Positions 1-5,004 of a DNA stretch of 20,043 bases are shown in pieces. Position numbers and translations under genes: made by a program. Every line of letters begins with the position of its first letter. Position 1 is the first letter of the stretch. Where the stretch lies: positions 1 to 20,043 of the IMG/VR virus record IMGVR_UViG_3300021378_001121; one strand, 5' to 3'. Source of the DNA: a virus. The notes under the pieces are model-generated. The model saw only the letters and a list, made by a program, of their open reading frames with translations. It had not been told where the DNA came from and made no database searches.

Positions 1-114
1 GGTATGTACGTGTACCTTCCGAGAGGTACTCACCATCAGGTCATGCCCCGCGAATCTCGTGTTTCCTTTTCCTTTGGTGTAGAGGGAACTCCTGACCCAT
101 CAATGTATTACTGA
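1..114 (+). CDS. C-terminal end of a probable cupin/JmjC-like protein (5' partial)
   Basis: The frame is open from the first base to a TGA at 112-114, giving the last 37 residues of a protein that begins outside the window. The visible part contains Y-L-P-R-G-T-H-H followed by P-R-x-S-R-V-S-F-S-F-G. A 'Y-(I/L)-P-R-G-x-x-H' turn followed by a strand of alternating Ser and Phe is typical of the last beta strands of double-stranded beta-helix (cupin or JmjC) oxygenases, where the His is usually the distal metal ligand. Phages of this group often carry such hydroxylases, but the N-terminal metal ligands cannot be checked here. The next gene starts ten bases after the stop, which suggests one transcript. 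The family call is moderate and the substrate is unknown. Confidence 0.5.
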   Translation, partial: GMYVYLPRGTHHQVMPRESRVSFSFGVEGTPDPSMYY

Positions 115-123
115 GGATTGGTG

Positions 124-381
124 ATGGTTGGTAAGAAAAACAATGTAGTTTCTATCGCAGAGATTCATACCAAGAAACTAGTAAAAGAGAAAGAATTAGA
201 ATTTTATCGTGAACATCTATTAGATTGTGAGAGAAGAATGTCTTACGTTCAGATGGATATAAAGGTCACGTTAGAAATAATCGACATGTTAGAGAAAGAA
301 AAACTTGTGTTGGTTGATGCTTCAGTACCTATAATTAACATCGATGCTGAAGATACCCCCGAAGAAGGAAATGATTTTTAG
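124..381 (+). CDS. Small coiled-coil hypothetical protein
   Basis: An 85-residue protein. The start is placed at ATG 124 because GAGG at 113-116, overlapping the stop of the previous gene, lies 7 bases upstream. In-frame TTG (118) and GTG (121) are too close to that site. Residues roughly 10-65 are rich in Lys, Glu and Leu with heptad-like spacing and probably form one long helix or coiled coil. The last 20 residues are acidic and look unstructured. No catalytic motif, signal peptide or membrane segment is visible. I do not recognise the family; short charged helical proteins of this kind are common in T4-like phages. A weak hairpin follows the gene. Confidence 0.7.
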   Translation: MVGKKNNVVSIAEIHTKKLVKEKELEFYREHLLDCERRMSYVQMDIKVTLEIIDMLEKEKLVLVDASVPIINIDAEDTPEEGNDF

Positions 382-427
382 TTATTTTCTTTTTCAAAGA
401 TATAACTTGTATATATAGTACCGGATG

Positions 428-453
428 TGCCGAATTGGTCGGGCATCCATTTT
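428..453 (+). terminator. Possible weak terminator hairpin before hsp20
   Basis: TGCCGA (428-433) can pair with TCGG-G-CA (439-445), with one bulged G and a 5-base loop. It is followed by TCCATTTT. The stem is short and the T-run poor, so termination would be partial at best. The rest of this 102-base gap holds an AT-rich stretch with TATATATA at 410-417, one base from the late octamer TATAAATA, and the Hsp20 ribosome binding site at 471-475. Confidence 0.3.
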
Positions 454-483
454 AAACTTGCTAACTAATTAGGAGTTAACAGC

Positions 484-960
484 ATGACATTAACAGCAAA
501 AACAATATTCCCTCGTTCAGCATTCGTTGGTTTTGATACCATGATTGATGACTTGGATCGTATCTCGCGGCACTCGGGCGACACATTCCCTCCGCATAAT
601 ATTCTGAAGACGGGTGAGGATCAATACCTAATCGAACTTGCAGTAGCTGGTTTCAGCGAAGAAGAGCTCGACATTGAAGTAAAGAACCGAACACTGACCA
701 TCCGAGGGCGGCATAAAGATACGGGAAGAGAGTATATTCATAAAGGGATATCACAAAAACGATTCGAACGACAATTCCGGCTGTCGGAGTATGTTGAAGT
801 AATGGGAGCTGATTTCAGACAAGGACTACTAGCCATAAATTTGGAAGTCGTCATCCCTGAGAGTCAGAAGCCTCGTCAAATAACAATCAATGGGTCTAAT
901 CCTAGACCTCAACTGTTAAACGAGGAGAGAACAAATGAGACTGAAGGAAAGAGTGCGTAA
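484..960 (+). CDS. hsp20: Small heat-shock protein, Hsp20/alpha-crystallin, IbpA-like
   Basis: A 158-residue ATP-independent holdase chaperone that would bind unfolding proteins in the cytoplasm. The alpha-crystallin domain covers about residues 35-135. It has the IbpA-type signatures PP-x-N near residue 37, A-V-A-G-F near 57, the R-x-F-E-R-x-F-x-L segment near 100, G-L-L near 118, and V-I-P-E-S-x-K-P-R-x-I near 125. The last of these matches the V-I-P-E-A-x-K-P-R-x-I of enterobacterial IbpA. A proline- and asparagine-rich C-terminal tail follows. AGGAG at 471-475 sits 8 bases before the ATG. Its last 26 bases overlap a small membrane-peptide gene, and a strong terminator follows both. Hsp20 genes are common in T4-like marine phages, where they may assist capsid or tail folding, but the substrate here is unknown. 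Confidence 0.93.
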   Translation: MTLTAKTIFPRSAFVGFDTMIDDLDRISRHSGDTFPPHNILKTGEDQYLIELAVAGFSEEELDIEVKNRTLTIRGRHKDTGREYIHKGISQKRFERQFRLSEYVEVMGADFRQGLLAINLEVVIPESQKPRQITINGSNPRPQLLNEERTNETEGKSA

Positions 961-1063
961 ATCGAACAGGGCCAAACCTAGTTTCGATGACGTTTCCTTG
1001 ACTTTTGCGATAGTGACCGTGGCATATACCATGTTCATCTGTCTACAACCATTAGTCCAGTAA
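935..1063 (+). CDS. 42-residue single-pass membrane peptide overlapping the hsp20 3' end
   Basis: This small gene lies in a different frame from hsp20. ATG 935 is preceded by a strong ribosome binding site, GAGGAGA at 922-928, about 6 bases upstream inside hsp20, and the frame closes with TAA at 1061-1063. The first 17 residues are very basic (eight Arg/Lys). They are followed by a short acidic D-D and then a hydrophobic stretch of about 20 residues containing F-A-I-V-T-V-A-Y and M-F-I-C-L. The positive N-terminus followed by one membrane helix suggests a single-pass inner-membrane peptide with the N-terminus inside. The terminator at 1070-1093 starts seven bases after the stop, which supports a real last gene of this unit. 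The function is unknown; a host-envelope effector or a lysis-related role is possible. Confidence 0.7.
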   Translation: MRLKERVRKSNRAKPSFDDVSLTFAIVTVAYTMFICLQPLVQ

Positions 1064-1069
1064 TAAATG

Positions 1070-1093
1070 AGGGGGAGTCAAATCCCCCTTTTT
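1070..1093 (+). terminator. Rho-independent terminator after hsp20 and the small membrane gene
   Basis: A-GGGGGA (1070-1076) pairs perfectly with TCCCCC-T (1083-1089) around a 6-base GTCAAA loop, and the T-run occupies 1089-1093. This closes the first transcription unit. The next start codon is only about ten bases downstream. Confidence 0.9.
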
Positions 1094-1103
1094 CGTGGAT
1101 AAT

Positions 1104-1904
1104 ATGAAAGCACTACAAATTGTTATGAAAGGTGATGAACGGTCTGAGGAGTATGCCTATCTCTCTCGACGTTCTTTCCAACGAGCCATTGATGATGGCT
1201 ACATCGATTCCATCGAGACCTTCGATGCGATTACCCCAAACTCCGAAAACTTCCAAGAGCACGTAGACAAGTACGTTTGGTCAAAAAGTTTGATGACCCT
1301 AGACATACTTTCCGGTAACGGTAAGGACGACCACTCGCCTACAGAGAAGGCGGGGATGTGTTCTCACTGGGAACTAATGCGTCAACAAGGTGAGTCAGAC
1401 GAAAAATTCTGGATTATGGAACACGACACTTGGTTACTCGAAGAGAGATATGAAGCATTTAAAATGCTCTCTGAGTATGCAGAGACCACTCTCTACGCGA
1501 ACATCGGACTGTTTATGGGTATGTACTGCATGGATAAGTCGTTTGCCCACTGGGGACATTACATGATGACTCAGAAAAACTTTCCCATCAACTGCGGGCC
1601 CTACTGTGTCCTTCAACGTCTTTTCAGAACATTCACCACTCGGCACCTAGAACTCCCAGAAATAAATTATTACGAAATTCGTAATACTGCCTTGCATCCT
1701 TGGAGCGAATGTGATACAATAGGTGTTGGTCGCGACATTGGAGTTTACTTCAATCGAAAGGATGAACATAAAACGGGGATACCAAATCCAACTACCCAGT
1801 TGATTTCAAAACGTCTTTGTGTGACTCAAGACCACCATGGCTACACTGACAAGAAACGAGAACAACCTTGGACGCGTCATAAATTCTTTAAAATAATCGA
1901 TTAA
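1104..1904 (+). CDS. Putative GT25/GT-A-like glycosyltransferase
   Basis: A 266-residue protein starting at ATG 1104; GTG at 1095 is in frame but touches the preceding terminator. Neither start has a clear ribosome binding site. The plan resembles family 25 LPS-type glycosyltransferases. An N-terminal segment of type 'R-x-x-x-Y-x-x-x-S-R-R-S-F-Q-R-A' leads into 'F-D-A-I-T-P'. Then comes G-M-C-S-H-W near 84-89, where that family has G-C-x-x-S-H. A hydrophobic strand ends in E-H-D at 106-108, where the family has the metal- and sugar-nucleotide-binding E-D-D. Substituting His for the middle Asp is unusual. The protein would transfer a sugar from a nucleotide donor. It sits just before a DNA cytosine methyltransferase, so modified DNA is a possible acceptor, but a surface or protein glycan is equally possible. 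Family call moderate; acceptor unknown. Confidence 0.5.
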   Translation: MKALQIVMKGDERSEEYAYLSRRSFQRAIDDGYIDSIETFDAITPNSENFQEHVDKYVWSKSLMTLDILSGNGKDDHSPTEKAGMCSHWELMRQQGESDEKFWIMEHDTWLLEERYEAFKMLSEYAETTLYANIGLFMGMYCMDKSFAHWGHYMMTQKNFPINCGPYCVLQRLFRTFTTRHLELPEINYYEIRNTALHPWSECDTIGVGRDIGVYFNRKDEHKTGIPNPTTQLISKRLCVTQDHHGYTDKKREQPWTRHKFFKIID

Positions 1905-1909
1905 AGGGG

Positions 1910-1938
1910 TTGACACGCAGTGCTATATACTGTATAAT
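1910..1938 (+). promoter_or_regulatory. Consensus sigma70 promoter for the cytosine methyltransferase
   Basis: TTGACA at 1910-1915, a 17-base spacer and TATAAT at 1933-1938 form a perfect consensus. The predicted +1 is near 1945, giving a leader of about 19 bases with AAAGG at 1953-1957 before ATG 1964. Confidence 0.88.
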
Positions 1939-1963
1939 GTTTCACATACAGTAAAGGTATATT

Positions 1964-3112
1964 ATGAATTATCAACCATACAATCTGCAAGATGTTTACG
2001 ATTCGGCATCACAGAAGAAATTCCAAGTCATCAGCACGTTCGCTGGTGGTGGTGGTTCTTCCACAGGTTACCGTCTCGCAGGTGCTGATATCCTCGCGAT
2101 TAATGAGTTTGTCGAAGAGGCACGTGTAACTTACAAAGAAAACTACCCCGACACACCTATCCTACCCGACGACATCAAACAACTATCTGGTAAAGATTTC
2201 CTAGACCTCGTTGGTTTGGAGAAGGGTGAGTTGGATATTCTCGACGGGTCGCCTCCATGTTCCGCGTTCTCTGTCGCGGGTAAACTGTCTCATTCATCTG
2301 AAGGCAAACACTCTGACGGGTGGGGACAGACTAAGTCGTACAGTGACGGTAAAATTGTAGAGAATATTGAAGACCTGTTCTTTGAGTTCTTACGTGTCGC
2401 TAATGATATTCAACCCAAGGTCATCATTGCAGAGAATGTTAAGGGTCTGACCATCGGTGAGGCTAAAGAGTACTACAACCGTATACTTAATGAGTTCGAG
2501 AATATCGGGTATGAAGTCGTATCTGAAGTGCTGGATTCTCGATACTACGGTGTCTCCCAAACACGTTCTCGTGTTATCTTTATTGCGGTACGCCAAGACG
2601 TTGCGGATGAAGTGGGTCTGAACTTCTTGACTATGAACCACTTGTTCCCCACACCGTCCCGCACAGCAATCCCTCTCAAGGATGCTCTGATTGACCTAGA
2701 GTATGATGATGAAGAAGTTAAGTATCTCACTGAGAAGTTTGAACGAACTGCATACTGGAAACAAACTGGTTCTAAGATGGAGACGTTCCCTAAGAAAGTG
2801 CTGTCTGGTATGGACTACCATCCCAAAGGCCACCACTTCAATCTCAAACGAGTTTCTCTTGAAGTCCCTGCACCGACATTGACCGCGATGGGTAACGGTG
2901 ACACAACTGCGGGTGCATTCCACTGGAGTGAACCAAGAAAGTTGACACTAGGCGAATTAAAGCGTATAATGTCACTTCCTGATGATTTTAAACTCACGGG
3001 TAAGTGGAACCAAAAGGCAGAACGTATTGGACGTATGGTACCACCATTAATGATGAAACAGATTGCTGAGTCAGTCTATGATAATGTATTGAAGGTATAT
3101 AATGAAAGATAG
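1964..3112 (+). CDS. DNA C5-cytosine methyltransferase-family enzyme with Arg in place of motif X Asn (possible carboxymethyltransferase)
   Basis: A 382-residue enzyme of the Dcm/M.HhaI family, which transfers a one-carbon group from SAM to C5 of cytosine in DNA. The motifs are in the usual order: motif I F-A-G-G-G-G-S-S-T-G-Y at 26-36; motif IV G-S-P-P-C with the nucleophile Cys99; motif VI E-N-V at 157-159; motif VIII Q-T-R-S-R at 199-203; a short target-recognition region; motif IX P-A-P-T-L-T near 302-307; and L-T-x-x-E-x-x-R-I-M-x-L-P-x-x-F near 328-342. Motif X reads I-G-R-M-V-P-P (355-361), where the family norm is G-N-(S/A)-V-P-P, so the conserved Asn is Arg357. In the engineered enzyme M.MpeI the equivalent Asn-to-Lys or -Arg change allows carboxy-SAM to be used. 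The CmoA-like gene downstream overlaps it by 11 bases. I infer that 5-carboxymethylcytosine is a possible product; plain 5-methylcytosine remains the alternative. No restriction partner is visible. Confidence 0.93.
   Translation: MNYQPYNLQDVYDSASQKKFQVISTFAGGGGSSTGYRLAGADILAINEFVEEARVTYKENYPDTPILPDDIKQLSGKDFLDLVGLEKGELDILDGSPPCSAFSVAGKLSHSSEGKHSDGWGQTKSYSDGKIVENIEDLFFEFLRVANDIQPKVIIAENVKGLTIGEAKEYYNRILNEFENIGYEVVSEVLDSRYYGVSQTRSRVIFIAVRQDVADEVGLNFLTMNHLFPTPSRTAIPLKDALIDLEYDDEEVKYLTEKFERTAYWKQTGSKMETFPKKVLSGMDYHPKGHHFNLKRVSLEVPAPTLTAMGNGDTTAGAFHWSEPRKLTLGELKRIMSLPDDFKLTGKWNQKAERIGRMVPPLMMKQIAESVYDNVLKVYNER
2942..2970 (+). promoter_or_regulatory. Consensus sigma70 promoter inside the methyltransferase gene, for the CmoA-like gene
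   Basis: TTGACA at 2942-2947, exactly 17 bases, then TATAAT at 2965-2970, all within coding sequence. Predicted +1 is near 2977, about 125 bases before the CmoA-like start. A perfect match in both boxes at ideal spacing is unlikely by chance and fits the repeated pattern in this window. Confidence 0.75.
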
Positions 3113-3821
3113 AGAAAGAACTACTCATAGAGATTTTACCTTCGGTCACCGTGAGGAAGGATTCGACAATCATATCGACGCCTCGATTCGTCACTACTCC
3201 ACACTACATGATGATGTAGTAAAACTATCTCATTACTTCGTAGAGAATGATACTAAGGTAGTTGATATCGGATGTAGCACAGGTAAGACCGTTCAAGCGA
3301 TGATTGAACAGAATCACTCTACTGCACCCAATGCACATTACTGTGGTGTTGAGTATGCTGAAGTGTTTCAGGAAGAAATGGCCTCCCGTCAAAAAACTCT
3401 TAATGAAAATGGACATCATGTCTGTTTTCAAAACAAAAACATAATCCATCATTCCTTCGAGAACTGTTCGTTAGTAACCTCTATCTTTACGTTGCAGTTC
3501 ATGCAGCCTTTATGGAGAAAGAAAGTGTTGCAGAATATCTATGACGGTCTCAATGAAGGTGGTGCGTTTATATTTGCGGAGAAGACTTACGCAGAAAATG
3601 CTCGTATACAGGATATGTTGACATCTACGTTCTATGAGTATAAAGCACAACACTTTACTTACGAAGATATTATGGAGAAAGAGAAGACTCTCCGAACTAT
3701 GTTGAAACCAATGACTTGGAATGACCTTATGGGTCTACTTTGCAGTGTTGGTTTTGATTCAACAAAGATTCAACCGTTCTGGCAAAATCATTTATTTGTT
3801 GGTGCGATTGCAATAAAGTAG
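3102..3821 (+). CDS. CmoA-like SAM-dependent enzyme (carboxy-SAM synthase homologue)
   Basis: A 239-residue class I SAM-binding protein. E. coli CmoA (about 247 residues) makes carboxy-S-adenosylmethionine from SAM and prephenate. Compared with CmoA from memory, the matches include Tyr32 (CmoA Tyr39), D-I-G-C-S-T-G at 55-61 (CmoA D-L-G-C-S-L-G), F-T-L-Q-F-x-x-P at 129-136 (identical pattern), Y-D-G-L-N-x-G-G near 147-154 and A-E-K near 159-161. Two ligand residues differ: CmoA Asn132 aligns with Ile128, and Arg199, which salt-bridges the carboxylate, aligns with Glu194. An Arg (198) lies one helical turn later. So the fold and lineage look like CmoA, but carboxy-SAM formation is not certain. 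ATG 3102 has AAGG at 3092-3095, and the gene overlaps the methyltransferase by 11 bases. No CmoB homologue is visible, which argues against a tRNA role. Confidence 0.82.
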   Translation: MKDRERTTHRDFTFGHREEGFDNHIDASIRHYSTLHDDVVKLSHYFVENDTKVVDIGCSTGKTVQAMIEQNHSTAPNAHYCGVEYAEVFQEEMASRQKTLNENGHHVCFQNKNIIHHSFENCSLVTSIFTLQFMQPLWRKKVLQNIYDGLNEGGAFIFAEKTYAENARIQDMLTSTFYEYKAQHFTYEDIMEKEKTLRTMLKPMTWNDLMGLLCSVGFDSTKIQPFWQNHLFVGAIAIK

Positions 3822-3850
3822 TTGACAGGTGCCTGATACTTTGATACTAT
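3822..3850 (+). promoter_or_regulatory. Sigma70-type promoter for the ParB-like gene
   Basis: TTGACA at 3822-3827, directly after the CmoA-like stop, with a 17-base spacer and TACTAT at 3845-3850 (4 of 6 consensus). Predicted +1 is near 3857, leaving a leader of about 78 bases. Confidence 0.65.
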
Positions 3851-3934
3851 ATACATGTGGTGACACAAAATGCGAGAGCAAACCGTGTACCAATTAAGAG
3901 GACAATTTTGTCTAAACAATTAAAGGAGACTATT

Positions 3935-4954
3935 ATGTCTAACAATGAATTTTATGAAAATGGCCCCAAATCAACACTGAAAGAACTAGAACGACTTTAC
4001 CCCAAATCTTACTGGGAAGAAAAATACCCACACCTAACATATGTTGGGATGACCATGCGTCCCGTACAAGACTTTTTTGATGATAACTTAGGTGTTCGTC
4101 ATCAAGGTACTCCAGACGCAGAGCCCCTCTCTGTTTCCCTTGACCGCCGCGGATGGGACGTTAACTACGCACCTCCGATGTATACCATTAATGGTAGGTC
4201 GCCATTAGATGGACGTACACGTGCGTCTGAATCTTCAAAACTTGGTATCAAAGAGATACCGTGCGCAGACTTCGTAGAAAACCCAACTGACACTCCATTA
4301 TCTGATAGGATTGGTGTTGGTATAATCTCTAACAATCATGACTATGCAGGAACTCTTGGTTGGAAAGACTTTGTTGCCGCGGGTGTTCATGTTGTATCTG
4401 CGGGTGAAGTTGACCTTTCCCGCGAAGATATTGAAGACTTCTTTGTGAGAAAATGTAACATGTACGGTTTCTACAAGGAAGGCGGCCACTGGATTACGCG
4501 TATCGTTGATGAGGTTATTGCGACCTGTTCAGAAGGGTCGGGTATCGTGCGCGTCAAGACTCGTGAAGGTTGGATAGAATGGTTAGAAAATAACGGCCAT
4601 GACCTTACGGGTGTTAAGGTTTTGACTGCGGGTGGTTCTAACTCGGCAGAACGTTTCTTTTCACGCGAAGTCCTATCCACAGTCAAAGGAGAACCCGTAA
4701 AGGTAATTCTTTTCTCTGGTAGCGGTCGTGAGTCTAAGGCAACTAAAGACATAAACGACTTTTGTTCTGATGTGAAAAAAAGTTGTCGTCTCATGGACAG
4801 AAATGTTCAGAGTTTCCTTGGAGGTTTCGTAGACCTAAAGGATAAGATTTCATACGATGAACGCTTCGTTGTTGTCGGTATAGTTCCACAGATAACATCT
4901 AGATATTCAGATGAGTATGACCTTGGTAAACTCATTAACATCTCTGAATTTTAA
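3935..4954 (+). CDS. ParB/sulfiredoxin-fold-like protein of unknown role
   Basis: A 339-residue protein. ATG 3935 is chosen because AAGGAG at 3923-3928 lies 6 bases upstream; the open frame extends upstream to GTG 3857, but that codon sits at the predicted transcription start. Residues 82-113 look like the core of the ParB/Srx fold: a strand leading to L-D-G-R-T-R at 91-96, a helix, then L-G-I-K-E-I-P-C at 103-110, matching the family's 'D-G-R-x-R...G-x-x-x-I-P-V'. The rest (about 120-339) has no motif I recognise; it includes a W-I-E-W segment near 215 and alternating hydrophobic strands. ParB-like domains bind nucleotides, and some belong to phage base-modification gene sets. It stands after a methyltransferase and a CmoA homologue and is sealed by its own terminator, so a role in modification is plausible but unproven. 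Confidence 0.6.
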   Translation: MSNNEFYENGPKSTLKELERLYPKSYWEEKYPHLTYVGMTMRPVQDFFDDNLGVRHQGTPDAEPLSVSLDRRGWDVNYAPPMYTINGRSPLDGRTRASESSKLGIKEIPCADFVENPTDTPLSDRIGVGIISNNHDYAGTLGWKDFVAAGVHVVSAGEVDLSREDIEDFFVRKCNMYGFYKEGGHWITRIVDEVIATCSEGSGIVRVKTREGWIEWLENNGHDLTGVKVLTAGGSNSAERFFSREVLSTVKGEPVKVILFSGSGRESKATKDINDFCSDVKKSCRLMDRNVQSFLGGFVDLKDKISYDERFVVVGIVPQITSRYSDEYDLGKLINISEF

Positions 4955-4961
4955 CATTACG

Positions 4962-4987
4962 AAGGGGGTTGACAACAACCCCCTTTT
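4962..4987 (+). terminator. Strong rho-independent terminator overlapping the polymerase promoter
   Basis: AAGGGGGTTG (4962-4971) pairs perfectly over 10 bp with CAACCCCCTT (4976-4985) around an ACAA loop, followed by the rest of a T-run to 4987. It lies eight bases after the ParB-like stop. The TTGACA box of the next promoter (4969-4974) is inside the hairpin, so one sequence serves both functions. Confidence 0.9.
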
Positions 4988-4997
4988 CATATATAAT
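4969..4997 (+). promoter_or_regulatory. Consensus sigma70 promoter for DNA polymerase, giving an almost leaderless mRNA
   Basis: TTGACA at 4969-4974, 17-base spacer, TATAAT at 4992-4997. Predicted +1 is 5004, one base before the chosen ATG at 5005, and no ribosome binding site is present. Confidence 0.9.
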
Positions 4998-5004
4998 GGG
5001 TTCT

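Noticed and set aside
410-417. TATATATA before hsp20 as a third late promoter
   Set aside because: It differs from TATAAATA at one base inside a generally AT-rich gap; without a second signal it cannot be told from chance.
998-1030. TTGACT followed by TATACC as a promoter for the glycosyltransferase-like gene
   Set aside because: The spacing is 21 bases, the -10 is poor, and a strong terminator lies between it and the next gene.
1964-3112. Classical restriction-modification system
   Set aside because: No endonuclease-like gene is adjacent on either side; neighbours fit a modification-only phage cassette.
3102-3821. CmoA-like gene as part of a tRNA cmo5U34 pathway
   Set aside because: No CmoB-like or tRNA hydroxylase gene is in the window, the only tRNA is Glu(UUC), which is not a cmo5U tRNA, and the gene is fused by overlap to a DNA methyltransferase. 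Not excluded for the whole genome.
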